Of a stretch of DNA of 33,879 nt, positions 14,243 through 23,788 are shown piece after piece; the stretch's first letter is position 1, and every line of letters begins with the position of its first letter. Source of the stretch: Mesorhizobium silamurunense (lineage in GTDB: Bacteria > Pseudomonadota > Alphaproteobacteria > Rhizobiales > Rhizobiaceae); assembly GCF_014843825.1 (NCBI RefSeq), contig NZ_JHQR01000160.1, forward strand, positions 1-33,879. Reading direction: 5' to 3'. Position numbers and translations under genes: made by a program. A model generated the notes under the pieces. The model did no database searches. It saw only the letters and a list, made by a program, of their open reading frames with translations, and was not told where the DNA came from.

Positions 14243-16686
14243 ACCTTTCAGAATACCGCGGCAAAACCGACCGGCTTGCCGATCATCTGCCCTGGACCGC
14301 ATTGGTCGCGCCCGGCATCGTGCTCAACAAGGACGGCAGCTTCCAACGGACGTTGCGATTCCGCGGCCCCGATCTCGAAAGTGCGACCGAAGCCGAACTC
14401 ATTGGCATCTGTGCGCGGGCGAATAATGCGCTCAGACGCCTTGGCTCCGGCTGGGCGTTGTTCTTCGAGGCCGAGCGTGGCGAAGCGCTGGGCTATCCGC
14501 TCTCGCATTTTCCCGACGCGGCGTCATGGCTCGTCGACGAAGAACGACGAGCGGCCTTCGAGGGCAAGGTCGCGCATTTCGAAAGCCACTACCATCTGAC
14601 CTTGCTGTTCATGCCGCCACCGGACGCCCAGGCCCGGGCGGAAAGCGCGCTCGTCGACTCACACCATTCGGAAGGCGAAAGAGACTGGCGCCAGGAGATG
14701 GCGCGGTTTCGCGATGAGACCGACCGTGTGCTGGATCTCCTGTCGGATTTCATGCCCGAAGTGCGCGCCCTCGATGATGCCGAGACGCTGACCTACCTGC
14801 ACGGCACAATCTCGACCCGCCACCATCCGGTCGCCGTGCCTGAAACGCCAATGTATCTGGACGGCGTCCTGGTCGATGCTCCGCTTACCGGTGGCTTGGA
14901 GCCGATGCTGGGCGAACAGCATCTTCGCACACTCACCATCCTCGGCTGCCCGAATGTCACGCGGCCCGGAATCCTCGACGCACTCAACCATCAGGATTTC
15001 GCCTATCGCTGGATGACGCGCTTCATCCCGCTCGACAAGACCGAGGCCACGAAGACGCTGACCCGGTTGCGCCGGCAGTGGTTTGCCAAGCGCAAATCGG
15101 TCGTCGCCATCCTGCGCGAGGTTGTAAGCAACGAACCCGTTCCGCTCGTCGACAGCGACGCCGACAACAAGGCGCTCGACGCCGATGAAGCTCTTCAGGC
15201 ATTGGGCGGCGATCATGTCGGCTTCGGCTATCTCACTACAGCGGTGACGGTAAGGGACGAGGATCGCCAAGCCGCCGCGGAGAAACTTCGCGCGGTCGAG
15301 CGCGTCATCAATGGGCTCGGCTTCACCACGATCCGTGAAAGCGTCAACGCGGTCGAGGCGTGGCTCGGGTCGCTGCCAGGCAATGTCTATGCCAACGTTC
15401 GCCAGCCGCTAATTCACACGCTCAACCTTGCCCATCTGATGCCGCTGTCGTCGGCGTGGGCCGGCCCGTCGGAGAACGAGCATCTCGCCAAGGTCTCGCT
15501 GCAAGGGGCCCCTCCGCTTCTCTTCGCCGAAACCAGCGGGTCGACACCGTTTCGGCTTTCCACCCATGTCGACGATGTCGGCCACATGCTGATCGTTGGA
15601 CCGACCGGCGCCGGCAAGTCGGTGCTGCTTGCGCTGTTCGCTCTTCAGTTCCGACGCTACGCCGGCTCGCAGGTCTATGTCTTCGACAAGGGCAATTCAG
15701 CCCGCGCGGCAACACTCGCCATGGGTGGAGAGCACCACGCGCTCGGCGCGGACGGTTCGCTTTCCTTCCAGCCGCTGCGCAACATCAACGACCAGGCTAC
15801 CCGCAGTTGGGCGGCCGAATGGATCGCCGGCCTCATCGCCCATGAGAACGTCACCGTCACCCCTGAGGTGAAGGAGGCAATCTGGTCGGCACTGAGCAGC
15901 CTTTCCACCGCGCCGGCGCAGGAACGCACGCTGACCGGCCTTTCGGTCCTGCTTCAGTCCAATGCGCTGAAGGCCGCATTGATGCCCTACACGCTCGAGG
16001 GCCCGTTCGGCCGGTTGCTCGACGCGGATGACGATCGGCTGGCCTTGTCCGATGTGCAGTGTTTCGAGACCGAGCAGCTGATGCACAGCCAAGGCGCCGT
16101 CCTGCCGGTGCTGACCTATCTGTTCCATCGCCTCGAAGAGCGGTTCGACGGGCGGCCGACGCTGCTGATGCTCGATGAGGCGTGGGTCTATCTCGACAAC
16201 CCGCTCTTCGCCGCCCGCATCCGCGAATGGCTGAAGGTGCTGCGCAAGAAAAATGTGTCGGTCATCTTCGCCACGCAGTCGCTCACCGACATAGCTGACT
16301 CAACAATCGCGCCTGCAATCATCGAGAGCTGCCCACAGCGCATTTTCCTTCCCAATGATCGTGCCGTGGAACCGCAAGCGAGGGCGGCCTACGAGCGGTT
16401 CGGCCTGAACGAGCGCCAGATCGAAGTGATCGCCCGCGCCACGCCAAAGCGGCAATACTACCTGCAGTCGCGTCGCGGCAACCGTCTCTTCGAACTCGGC
16501 CTCGGCCCTATTACCCTCGCGTTCTGCGGCACCTCCGATCCGGCCACGCAGACCCTGATCGATACGATCCTGTCCGAGCAGGGGCAGGGCAGCTTTGCCT
16601 CCCAATTCCTGAGCGCGCGTGGCCTCGATTGGGCCGCCGCGTTTCTCCAGCAATTCCCTCAACCAAACATGGAGCAAACGTCATGA
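14227..16686 (+). CDS. trbE: TrbE, VirB4-type secretion ATPase
   Basis: The largest ATPase of the mating channel, 819 residues, driving pilus assembly and transfer. The N-terminal half is the CagE/TrbE/VirB family domain (LSEYRGKTDRLADHLPW, ALFFEAERGE). The C-terminal half carries Walker A VGPTGAGKSVLL at about 457-468 and Walker B LLMLDEAWVYLD at about 646-657, then FATQSLTDIADS and QRIFLPNDRA, typical of VirB4. Start ATG 14227 or ATG 14236 (MLNLSEY); both fit. The stop overlaps trbJ by ATGA. Confidence 0.95.
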   Translation: MASMLNLSEYRGKTDRLADHLPWTALVAPGIVLNKDGSFQRTLRFRGPDLESATEAELIGICARANNALRRLGSGWALFFEAERGEALGYPLSHFPDAASWLVDEERRAAFEGKVAHFESHYHLTLLFMPPPDAQARAESALVDSHHSEGERDWRQEMARFRDETDRVLDLLSDFMPEVRALDDAETLTYLHGTISTRHHPVAVPETPMYLDGVLVDAPLTGGLEPMLGEQHLRTLTILGCPNVTRPGILDALNHQDFAYRWMTRFIPLDKTEATKTLTRLRRQWFAKRKSVVAILREVVSNEPVPLVDSDADNKALDADEALQALGGDHVGFGYLTTAVTVRDEDRQAAAEKLRAVERVINGLGFTTIRESVNAVEAWLGSLPGNVYANVRQPLIHTLNLAHLMPLSSAWAGPSENEHLAKVSLQGAPPLLFAETSGSTPFRLSTHVDDVGHMLIVGPTGAGKSVLLALFALQFRRYAGSQVYVFDKGNSARAATLAMGGEHHALGADGSLSFQPLRNINDQATRSWAAEWIAGLIAHENVTVTPEVKEAIWSALSSLSTAPAQERTLTGLSVLLQSNALKAALMPYTLEGPFGRLLDADDDRLALSDVQCFETEQLMHSQGAVLPVLTYLFHRLEERFDGRPTLLMLDEAWVYLDNPLFAARIREWLKVLRKKNVSVIFATQSLTDIADSTIAPAIIESCPQRIFLPNDRAVEPQARAAYERFGLNERQIEVIARATPKRQYYLQSRRGNRLFELGLGPITLAFCGTSDPATQTLIDTILSEQGQGSFASQFLSARGLDWAAAFLQQFPQPNMEQTS

Positions 16687-17408
16687 TAGGACGCCGCCTT
16701 TTCACGAGCCTGGTTACAGTTTCCCTGATCGCCAAACCGATGGCCGACTACATTCAGCCGGCTTATGCGCTTATCGTGTTTGATCCATCCAACTATACGC
16801 AGAACGTGCTCTCGGCGGCACGCGCATTGGAGCAGATCAACAACCAGATCCAGTCACTTCAGAACCAGGCGACTATGTTGCAGAACATGGCGCGCAACCT
16901 TCAGAGCCTGGATTTCTCTTCTGTGGGTCAGCTCACCGGTGCGCTCCAACGGATCGATGGTCTAATGAACCAGGCGAGTGGCCTGAGCTTCGATCTCGAT
17001 AAGCTTCAAGACCAGTGGCGCCAGCAGTATCCGGAAAGCTACGACACCACGATCAAGGTCAGCGACGTGGCGAGCGCCGCGCGCGGGCGTTGGCAGAGCG
17101 CCATGCAGGCGTTCCGCCAGACCATGGGGGTCCAGTCGCAGATCGTTGAGAGCGTCCGCGGCGACGGTGACCTGCTCGCCGATCTCGTTAATCGCAGCCA
17201 AGGTGCGGCCGGTGCGCTTGAGGCAAGCCAGGCCACCAATCAGCTTATCGCGCTTTCGACCAAGCAGCAGATGCAGATCCAGACGCTGCTCGCGACGCAG
17301 TTTCGGGCCGAGGCCGAGGATGCGGCGCGCAAGGCGCAGTCCGAGGAAGCTGCTCGCCAGACGACGAAACGCTTCCTGGGCACCGGCACGGCCTATTCCG
17401 GCAATTGA
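16683..17408 (+). CDS. trbJ: TrbJ, VirB5-like periplasmic mating protein
   Basis: Periplasmic minor pilus or adhesion component, 241 residues. The ATG at 16683 is chosen because it overlaps the trbE stop and gives a signal peptide (MIGRRLFTSLVTVSLIA, cleavage near PAYA at about 27-32). The frame is open further upstream inside trbE, but that is not needed. After FDPSNYTQNVLSAARALEQINNQI the protein is long-helical and Gln-rich, as in TrbJ/VirB5. It is followed by only 33 bases before trbL, so the small entry-exclusion gene trbK found here in Ti plasmids is absent. Confidence 0.9.
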   Translation: MIGRRLFTSLVTVSLIAKPMADYIQPAYALIVFDPSNYTQNVLSAARALEQINNQIQSLQNQATMLQNMARNLQSLDFSSVGQLTGALQRIDGLMNQASGLSFDLDKLQDQWRQQYPESYDTTIKVSDVASAARGRWQSAMQAFRQTMGVQSQIVESVRGDGDLLADLVNRSQGAAGALEASQATNQLIALSTKQQMQIQTLLATQFRAEAEDAARKAQSEEAARQTTKRFLGTGTAYSGN

Positions 17409-17441
17409 TCATCAGCTCTTCACGACGAGGAAGGCGGCGGC

Positions 17442-18764
17442 ATGAACGACCTTGGGGTAATCGATCGCTTCATGGAGACCTTCATCCGCTATATCGATAG
17501 CGGGTTCGGTCTGCTCTCCGGCGACGTCGCCTTCCTCACCACCACCCTGATCGGCATCGACATTACACTTGCTGGCCTGGCCTGGGCGCTTGGGGGCGAG
17601 CCCAACATTTTCGGCCGGCTCATCCGCAAAGTCCTCTATGTCGGCGTCTTCGCCTTCATCCTGAACAATTTCAAGAACCTCGCCGATATCATCTATCGGT
17701 CCTTTGCCGGCCTCGGCATCAACGCTTCCTCCGGCAATTTGTCGGCCGACAATCTCCTGCATCCAGGCCGCATCGCCGCCACCGGTTTCGAGGGCGCCTG
17801 GCCGCTGCTCGATCAGGCAAGCCAGCTCTTGGGCTTCCCCGAAATCTTCGGCAATGCGCTCACCATCTTCGTCCTGCTCGTGGCCTGGTTCCTGGTCATC
17901 ATCGCCTTCTTCATTCTCTCGATCCAGCTCTTCATCACCATCCTGGAGTTCAAGCTCACCACGCTGGCAGGCTTTACCTTGGTTCCCTTCGCGCTCTGGA
18001 ATCGGTCGGCGTTCTTGGCCGAGCGCGTGCTCGGCAACGTCATCTCGTCGGGCATCAAGGTTATGGTGCTCGCCGTCATTGTCGGCATCGGCTCCACGCT
18101 CTTCGGTGAGTTCGCTTCCGCGCTTCAAGGCAAGGAGCCGGATCTGGCCGCTGCTATGTCACAGGTGCTCGGCGCGCTGGCACTGCTTGGGCTTGGCATC
18201 TTCGGGCCTGGCATCGCCTCCGGCCTTGTGTCCGGCGCGCCGCAGCTTGGCGCTGGCGCCGCATTGGGCACCACTGCGGCCGCAGCCGGCGCATCTCTCG
18301 TTGCCGGAGGCACTGCGTTTGCCGGTGCGCGCATGGCAACCGGCGGCGGTCTCGCTGCAGTCCGTGCCGGCACAACCATGGGATCGGCTGCTTCCATGGC
18401 GTGGCAGTTGGGACGGGCAACCTCGCCTGACTCCGGCCTGTCCGGCGTCGCAGCTGGCGTGCAGGGCATGGCAGGTGCCGCCGGCGGTGCCGCGATCCGA
18501 GCAGCACGATCTCCCGCTGGCGGCTTCGGACGCAGCGCCTACGCCGGGCGGGAAGCCGCATGGACTGCTACGGGCGGTACGCCGACCGCGTCAATGGCTG
18601 GAAGCCCTGCGAATGCGAGCCCCAATGCCGCGCCGAGGTGGGCAAGGCGATTGCGTTCCGAACAGACCGCCCGTGCGCATCGTCACGCCGCCGTGCAGGC
18701 AGTGAGAGATGGCGAGAGGCCGGGCGGCAGCGCCAATCCCTCTCTCAACGACAAGGATGACTAA
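17442..18764 (+). CDS. trbL: TrbL, VirB6-like polytopic membrane protein
   Basis: Inner-membrane channel component, 440 residues. Hydrophobic segments are seen at about 28-50, 62-78, 135-165, 170-190, 205-222 and 235-260. The IGIDITLAGLAWALGGE opening (37-53) and the LTTLAGFTLVPFALWNRSAFLAERVLG block (about 175-201) are hallmarks of TrbL. The last 180 residues are Ala/Gly-rich and then basic, low in complexity, with no recognisable domain. It is preceded by GGAAGGCGG as ribosome site and abuts trbF with no gap. Confidence 0.93.
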   Translation: MNDLGVIDRFMETFIRYIDSGFGLLSGDVAFLTTTLIGIDITLAGLAWALGGEPNIFGRLIRKVLYVGVFAFILNNFKNLADIIYRSFAGLGINASSGNLSADNLLHPGRIAATGFEGAWPLLDQASQLLGFPEIFGNALTIFVLLVAWFLVIIAFFILSIQLFITILEFKLTTLAGFTLVPFALWNRSAFLAERVLGNVISSGIKVMVLAVIVGIGSTLFGEFASALQGKEPDLAAAMSQVLGALALLGLGIFGPGIASGLVSGAPQLGAGAALGTTAAAAGASLVAGGTAFAGARMATGGGLAAVRAGTTMGSAASMAWQLGRATSPDSGLSGVAAGVQGMAGAAGGAAIRAARSPAGGFGRSAYAGREAAWTATGGTPTASMAGSPANASPNAAPRWARRLRSEQTARAHRHAAVQAVRDGERPGGSANPSLNDKDD

Positions 18765-19496
18765 ATGCTCTTCAAGCGACCCGTTCAACGTTACGGCAAG
18801 ACCCCCGAGCCCGTCACGCCTTATCAAAAAGCCGCCCAGCTTTGGGACGAGCGCATCGGCTCATCTCGAGTACAGGCCCGCAACTGGCGGCTCATGGCCC
18901 TCGGCTGTCTGGCTTTGGCGACTGGACTCTCCGGCGGACTTGTATGGCAGTCGATGCAGAGCCGCGTCGTGCCTTACGTCGTTGAGGTCGACCGCTTCGG
19001 CGAGGCGCGCGCCGTTGCGCCGGCGATCCGGGACTACGAGCCCTCAGATGCCCAGATCGCATGGCACCTCGGTCGTTTCATCCAGAATGTTCGTTCGGTC
19101 TCCACCGATCCGGTTCTGGTACGACAGAACTGGCTGGCAGCCTACGATTTTGCCACCGACCGGGCGGCACTCTTCCTCAACGAGTACGCCAAGGCAAACG
19201 ACCCCTTCGGCCACATCGGCATGCGCAGCGTGTCGGTTCAGGTGACCAGCGTGGTCAGAGCTTCCGACAACTCATTCCAGGTCAAATGGACCGAGCAGGT
19301 TTTTGAGCGCGGCAGCCTTGCCAGCACGGCTCGTTGGACCGCGATCCTCACCATCGTGATCCGCCCACCAAGCAATACAGACCAGCTGCGCAACAACCCG
19401 CTCGGCGTCTTCATCAACGCCATCGACTGGTCGCGCGAGCTCGACAGCGCTGCGTCGACATCCGTTTCCCCGAAGGAGCCAGCCAATGACAAATAG
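18765..19496 (+). CDS. trbF: TrbF, VirB8-like bridge protein
   Basis: Bitopic inner-membrane protein of the channel core, 243 residues. It starts at ATG 18765 directly after the trbL stop. The N-terminus contains the NPYLTARRE-type cytoplasmic region in a divergent form (TPYQKAAQLWDERIGSSRVQARNWR), one transmembrane segment at about 42-62 (LMALGCLALATGLSGGLVW) and a periplasmic VirB8 domain with PYVVEVDRFGEA and NPLGVFINAIDWSREL. It overlaps trbG by 11 bases. Confidence 0.93.
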   Translation: MLFKRPVQRYGKTPEPVTPYQKAAQLWDERIGSSRVQARNWRLMALGCLALATGLSGGLVWQSMQSRVVPYVVEVDRFGEARAVAPAIRDYEPSDAQIAWHLGRFIQNVRSVSTDPVLVRQNWLAAYDFATDRAALFLNEYAKANDPFGHIGMRSVSVQVTSVVRASDNSFQVKWTEQVFERGSLASTARWTAILTIVIRPPSNTDQLRNNPLGVFINAIDWSRELDSAASTSVSPKEPANDK

Positions 19497-20514
19497 AGTC
19501 CCATCGTTCCGTGCCGCGCTAATCCTGTCGGCGTCAGCAGCCGTCCTCTCCGCCTGCGCGTCGAAGCCGGTGCCGCCGCCTGAGATTTCCTATGACGCTG
19601 CCGACTTCAAGCCGGCGGCAATAGAGAAGGCGCCGGAGAAGCCGGTTAAGATCGTCGAGGTGCCAAAGCCGCTGCCGTTGCCCGGCCAGTTGCAGCCTGA
19701 TCCGAGCAACGTCGCCGAGGAGAAGCATTCCCCTGAAGAACGTGTGTCCGACGCTAACAAGGCGGCGACGCAGCAGCCCACCAAGCACGGCTACGTCAAT
19801 GCGGTGCAGGTCTACCCCTTCACCGATGGTGCACTTTATCAGCTCTATGCCGCGCCGGAGCGCGTCACCGATATCGCTCTGCAACCGGGCGAGAAACTAA
19901 CGGCCGTGTCCGCGGGCGACACGGTCCGCTGGGTCATAGGCGATACCGCTAGCGGCACCGGTGACAATCAGCGCACCCATGTTCTGGTAAAACCTTTCGC
20001 GCCCGGGCTTAGCACCAATCTTGTGATCACCACGGAAAGGCGGACATACCATCTGCAGCTTCAAAGTACCGAGAGGACCGCAATGGCGGCAATCTCCTGG
20101 ACCTACAGCGAAGACCAGATCATCGCGCTACGTCAGCGTAACGTTCAGGCTGAGGCTGGTCTCCCAGCCGCTTCGAATGTGGCGCTCGAGAGCATTCGCT
20201 TTCGCTATTCGATCACCGGCGACACACCGCCCTGGAGGCCAACGCGCGCCTTCGATGACGGCAGCAAGGTCTACATCGAGTTTCCGCGTCGCATCGATCA
20301 AGGCGAGGCGCCGCCGCTCTTCATCGTCGGTGCTGACGGGAACAATCAGCTCGTCAATTACCGCATGCGCGGCAACTACTACATCGTCGATCGGCTCTTT
20401 GCCGCTGCCGAACTGCGCCTCGGCTCCAAGCAGCAGCAGGTGGTGCGCATCACCAGGACCGACGGCCGCCAACCACCCCGGCGGATGCCACTCTTTGCGC
20501 GTTTCGGCAGGTGA
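19486..20514 (+). CDS. trbG: TrbG, VirB9-like outer-membrane-associated lipoprotein
   Basis: Core-channel component, 342 residues. A lipoprotein signal peptide is clear: hydrophobic region then LSAC with Cys24 as the lipidation site. A Pro/Lys-rich linker follows to about residue 100. Then comes the VirB9/CagX domain: FTDGALYQLYAAPERVTDIALQPGE, TAVSAGDTVRWVIGD, LVKPFAPGLSTNLVITTERRTYHL and the C-terminal domain from FRYSITGD. These are the standard TrbG blocks in order. The ATG 19486 lies inside the end of trbF with GGAGCC upstream. Confidence 0.93.
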   Translation: MTNRVPSFRAALILSASAAVLSACASKPVPPPEISYDAADFKPAAIEKAPEKPVKIVEVPKPLPLPGQLQPDPSNVAEEKHSPEERVSDANKAATQQPTKHGYVNAVQVYPFTDGALYQLYAAPERVTDIALQPGEKLTAVSAGDTVRWVIGDTASGTGDNQRTHVLVKPFAPGLSTNLVITTERRTYHLQLQSTERTAMAAISWTYSEDQIIALRQRNVQAEAGLPAASNVALESIRFRYSITGDTPPWRPTRAFDDGSKVYIEFPRRIDQGEAPPLFIVGADGNNQLVNYRMRGNYYIVDRLFAAAELRLGSKQQQVVRITRTDGRQPPRRMPLFARFGR

Positions 20515-20525
20515 GGGGAGAGCTC

Positions 20526-21740
20526 ATGACCGATACTTCTCGATCCGATGTGCCGCCGAAACTCGATCCCGAGCAACTGCAGTTACGGGCTTCTCCTCGC
20601 CGCGTGGTGCGGTTCAGGCGCGGCGTGATCATCGCTATCGCTGCGATCGGATCCGGCGCCGTATTTGGTGTCACCATGATCGCGCTTGAGGGACCCTCGC
20701 TGCATATCAAGGACCTGGCTGAAGATCGGTACAATACCGATCACAAGCCAACCGCCGAAGGACTTGATACGCTGCCCAAGGACTATTCTGAAATCAAGCC
20801 GAAGCCTCCCGTGCTTGGACCGCCATTGCCGGGCGACCTCGGCCGCCCCATCCTTGAACGCCAGCGACAGCTCGGCATCGCGCCAGGGCAGGAGGCATCT
20901 GCCGAGGAGCAGCGGCTCGCCCAGCAGGCGATTTCGGCGCGCGAATCGCAAGTCCTTTTCCGCATCGAAAATCGGCCCAGACAGACAGATGTCGCCGGCG
21001 GGGGCCAGGGTGCGCAGCGGCCGTTTGAGGTGCCGCCCCAATCCGATGCGACGAGCGCATCAGCCTCTGTCGCGCCGGCTGAAGGCGACCAGAACAATCA
21101 GCAGCGCAAACTCGATTTTATGAGCCAGCGGAGCACAGGCGGGATCTACAATCCACATGCGCTGCAGACGCCGGCTTCGCCCTATCAGCTGATGGCCGGC
21201 AGCGTGATCGCCGCAAGTCTGATCACCGGCATCAATTCCGATTTGCCAGGCCTTGTCGTCGCGCAGGTTACCGAGAATGTGCACGACACGGTCACCGGCA
21301 GCATATTGCTCATTCCGCAGGGCTCACGGCTGATCGGCACCTATGACAGCGTCGTCGCCTTTGGCCAAAAACGCGCGCTGCTGGTCTGGCAACGCGTTCT
21401 CCTGCCCGACGGCTCGTCAATCGAAATCGACAATCTGCCCGCGACAGACACTGCCGGGTATACAGGGCTGGAGGATAAGGTGGATTTCCACACCTGGCAG
21501 CTGATCAAAGGGGTCGCGTTGGCGACGTTGCTGGGCGTTGGTACCGAGTTGAGCTTTGGGGACAACGAAAGCGACTTGGTCAAAGCGATCCGACAATCCA
21601 CTCAGCAAAACGTCAGCCAAGCCGGCCAACGCATCACCGAAAAGAACCTCAACATTCAGCCCACTATTACCGTGCGGCCCGGCTGGCCGCTGCGAGTGAT
21701 CGTTCACAAGGACATCGTGCTCCGGCCATACGCGAGTTGA
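20526..21740 (+). CDS. trbI: TrbI, VirB10-like channel protein
   Basis: Spans the inner membrane and reaches the outer membrane, 404 residues. The frame opens at GTG 20511, but ATG 20526 has GAGGGGAG at 7 bases and is preferred. One transmembrane segment lies at about 33-52 (VIIAIAAIGSGAVFGVTMIAL), then a Pro/Gln-rich periplasmic stretch. The VirB10 beta-barrel domain runs from SPYQLMAGSVIAASLITGINSDLPG through VRDT-like NVHDTVTGSILLIPQGSRLIGTYDS to the end (TVRPGWPLRVIVHKDIVL). All the family blocks are present. Confidence 0.94.
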   Translation: MTDTSRSDVPPKLDPEQLQLRASPRRVVRFRRGVIIAIAAIGSGAVFGVTMIALEGPSLHIKDLAEDRYNTDHKPTAEGLDTLPKDYSEIKPKPPVLGPPLPGDLGRPILERQRQLGIAPGQEASAEEQRLAQQAISARESQVLFRIENRPRQTDVAGGGQGAQRPFEVPPQSDATSASASVAPAEGDQNNQQRKLDFMSQRSTGGIYNPHALQTPASPYQLMAGSVIAASLITGINSDLPGLVVAQVTENVHDTVTGSILLIPQGSRLIGTYDSVVAFGQKRALLVWQRVLLPDGSSIEIDNLPATDTAGYTGLEDKVDFHTWQLIKGVALATLLGVGTELSFGDNESDLVKAIRQSTQQNVSQAGQRITEKNLNIQPTITVRPGWPLRVIVHKDIVLRPYAS

Positions 21741-21753
21741 ACAGGAGTAGGTC

Positions 21754-22026
21754 ATGTCGAATCTGAAACTGGGAAAGCTTCCGGACCGTACGCCATCGAA
21801 GATTACTATCAGCGTCAGCGCTGAGCTGAACCAAGCGCTGAAGGACTATGCGGTCCTATACCGGCAGACCTATGGCGAATCGGAATCAGTTGCCGAGCTG
21901 ATCCCCTACATGTTGGCGGAGTTCCTCGAAAGCGACCGAGCGTTCGCCAAGGCCAGAAAGGAAGGTGTACCCGCTGCAGGCACGTCGGAAAAATCGCGGC
22001 GCCAACCCGGTTCACATTCCGAATAG
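21754..22026 (+). CDS. DUF2274 protein downstream of trbI
   Basis: A 90-residue protein whose opening LKLGKLPDRTPSKITISVSAELNQALKDYA and LIPYMLAEFLESDRAF match DUF2274, the gene that regularly follows trbI in rhizobial T4SS clusters (the msi017 position of the M. loti symbiosis ICE, from memory). The pattern of a short strand followed by two helices suggests a ribbon-helix-helix fold. The role is unknown. AGGAG lies 9 bases before ATG 21754, and the gap to trbI is 13 bases. Confidence 0.85.
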   Translation: MSNLKLGKLPDRTPSKITISVSAELNQALKDYAVLYRQTYGESESVAELIPYMLAEFLESDRAFAKARKEGVPAAGTSEKSRRQPGSHSE

Positions 22027-22055
22027 CCGAACGCCAAACTTGGTCTAACCGAACC

Positions 22056-22370
22056 ATGGCACGTGCCGCCGAACTTCCCGGTTCTCCAACGTCGCTGGCG
22101 GAGCTCGAACGATTTCTGGCGGTCGCGGCCTATTTGGTCGTTCGTCATGGCGAAACTTACACGCCGACATTCGAGCGGCTCGAGCATGAGCTTGAAGAAG
22201 CGCGGCGGCGGCTTGGGATCCGAGCCCGAGCCCGGCACGTGCTAGCCGAACTGATCCAGAATGGGGGCCCCGCGGGAGCAAAAGCGATAGCCCAGCTGCG
22301 ATACGCGCCCGTGCCCGAAACTTCCATCGAGAGCGGAATTGACGCCAACCCGCAATCGCAAAGTACGTGA
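22056..22370 (+). CDS. Small hypothetical protein closing the conjugation cluster
   Basis: A 104-residue soluble protein from ATG 22056. The central part (SLAELERFLAVAAYLVVRHGETYTPTFERLEHELEEARRRL, named by its RHGETYTPIFERLE-like centre at about 30-45) looks like a genuine helical protein and I have seen similar short proteins near rhizobial integrases, but no function is known. The tail is polar. The position, 29 bases after the DUF2274 gene in the same direction, suggests the same transcript. An 81-base gap without features separates it from the convergent integrase gene. Confidence 0.6.
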   Translation: MARAAELPGSPTSLAELERFLAVAAYLVVRHGETYTPTFERLEHELEEARRRLGIRARARHVLAELIQNGGPAGAKAIAQLRYAPVPETSIESGIDANPQSQST

Positions 22371-22451
22371 AGCTGTCCGACATCGACAGATTTCAAGTCA
22401 TTGACCTGCATCCGCACAACATAGGTAAAAATGGTGGTGGGCAGCGTGGTA

Positions 22452-23774
22452 TCAGCCCCTTTCAGGAGGGACGAACGCGATCCTTTGCAGCCACTCGTGC
22501 TTCTGCGCCAGGGATGGTCCGGCGCCGTATTTCGGCCGGATCCATTTGTGGCCCATCAAGGAGGCGGTGACCTTCTCGGGCGCCTCAACTGCAGTTAGTC
22601 GATCCTCAAATGTGTGCCGCAGGCTATAGAGACTATGCTCCGATGTAGGCAGGAGTTTCTTGTTGGTGAGCACCTTATTGACGAGCGCCGAAAGCGAAGC
22701 TGCCTTGTCACGATAGCGCGGGAAGCCCTCCGGATGGAGTTTCATCGCTTCAAGCGCGCAGCCGACAAGGGGGATGTCGCGCGCTGAATGATCAGTCTTC
22801 AGGCGTCGCCCATTGGGGCGCACCTGCACGTGCGGGATGTCGTGATCGAGGTGAATTGTTTCCGTTGTGAGGTTTGCTGCTTCAGAGAGTCTGAGTCCGG
22901 TGTCGGCAATTAGATAGACAAGATGGCGCGCCTCATCGTTGAGCCCGGCCAGTGCGCCTTCGGCGAGGATCTTTCCTTGCACGAACTCCGCCGTAAACGC
23001 CGCGCGTTGAGCCGCGACGGCACCGGAAAGACGCAGTTGATGGAAAACCGGCTCCAGCTTGAGCTGACGCGTCAGGTCGACCACACGCAGCATCTTGGAG
23101 ATGTGGCCGATATCCTTGTTGGCCGTAGCGATATCAAGGCCGCCTCCGACGACGCGCTTCTGCCACCACTCGCGGAAAGCGACCGCATCATCCCGTGTCA
23201 AGCGAGCGATCTCTTTGTCCCCGACGACGCCAATCAAGTTTGCAATCGCTCTTTTCTTCGGATTACGCCACTTCTTTACCTGGTTGGGCGACATGGCCAG
23301 CAGGGTCTGTTGCTCGATCGCCTCGAACTCCTTGATGAGACCGCTCAGGCGCAGTGCTGGCCGCTGCTCTCCACCCATCACCGCCGAAACGTCCTTTGCG
23401 TCCTCAACCGCATTCTTATCGAGAAGCAGCTTGATGCGAGCCATGAGTTCGTCGAGAGGGCCCGCCGCCAGTTCCTCATTGGTGCGATAAGCCACCCCGA
23501 ACGATCGCGCCCGCTTCCTTGCAGCCTCGAAGCGGAGCGCCGCTTCCGCCGACTGGCCGTCGCCCAATCTGCGCCAATACGCCTCGAGCCCGGCGCCGAG
23601 GCTGCGCACCGCGTCCCGGGCCCGTACACCGCGCGGATCGTCGGCAACGGCGACCCCAGTGGAAATGCGCACCAGGCCGCGCCGATCATAGGCGGCGAAT
23701 TCCTTCGGAACCCGCCGCACGAGATACCAGATGCCATCACGTTTGTGCGGCCTTGGCGCCGCAGATCGTCGCAT
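22452..23774 (-). CDS. Tyrosine recombinase (ICE integrase)
   Basis: Site-specific integrase of 440 residues that would integrate and excise the element at the neighbouring tRNA-Ser. It starts at ATG 23774 with an N-terminal arm-binding region (RDGIWYLVRRVPKEF, DUF6538-like). The catalytic domain has Arg295 in DTGLRLSEA, then SLYSLRHTFEDRL with Arg386 and His387, His409 in LMGHKW and the nucleophile Tyr416 in RPKYG. The first His of the usual H-x-x-R is Tyr383 here, a substitution found in this integrase branch. In Mesorhizobium, tripartite symbiosis ICEs carry an integrase (IntS) acting at tRNA-Ser; this could be its homologue, but that needs comparison. It is transcribed away from the tRNA. 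Confidence 0.92.
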   Translation of the reverse strand: MRRSAAPRPHKRDGIWYLVRRVPKEFAAYDRRGLVRISTGVAVADDPRGVRARDAVRSLGAGLEAYWRRLGDGQSAEAALRFEAARKRARSFGVAYRTNEELAAGPLDELMARIKLLLDKNAVEDAKDVSAVMGGEQRPALRLSGLIKEFEAIEQQTLLAMSPNQVKKWRNPKKRAIANLIGVVGDKEIARLTRDDAVAFREWWQKRVVGGGLDIATANKDIGHISKMLRVVDLTRQLKLEPVFHQLRLSGAVAAQRAAFTAEFVQGKILAEGALAGLNDEARHLVYLIADTGLRLSEAANLTTETIHLDHDIPHVQVRPNGRRLKTDHSARDIPLVGCALEAMKLHPEGFPRYRDKAASLSALVNKVLTNKKLLPTSEHSLYSLRHTFEDRLTAVEAPEKVTASLMGHKWIRPKYGAGPSLAQKHEWLQRIAFVPPERG

Positions 23775-23788
23775 TAGACAACTCTAAT
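23773..23788. promoter_or_regulatory. Inverted repeat over the integrase start codon
   Basis: ATTAGA (23773-23778), CAAC, TCTAAT (23783-23788): perfect 6-bp arms overlapping the integrase ATG on the minus strand. It could form a hairpin at the translation start or be a site for a regulator or excisionase. Confidence 0.4.
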
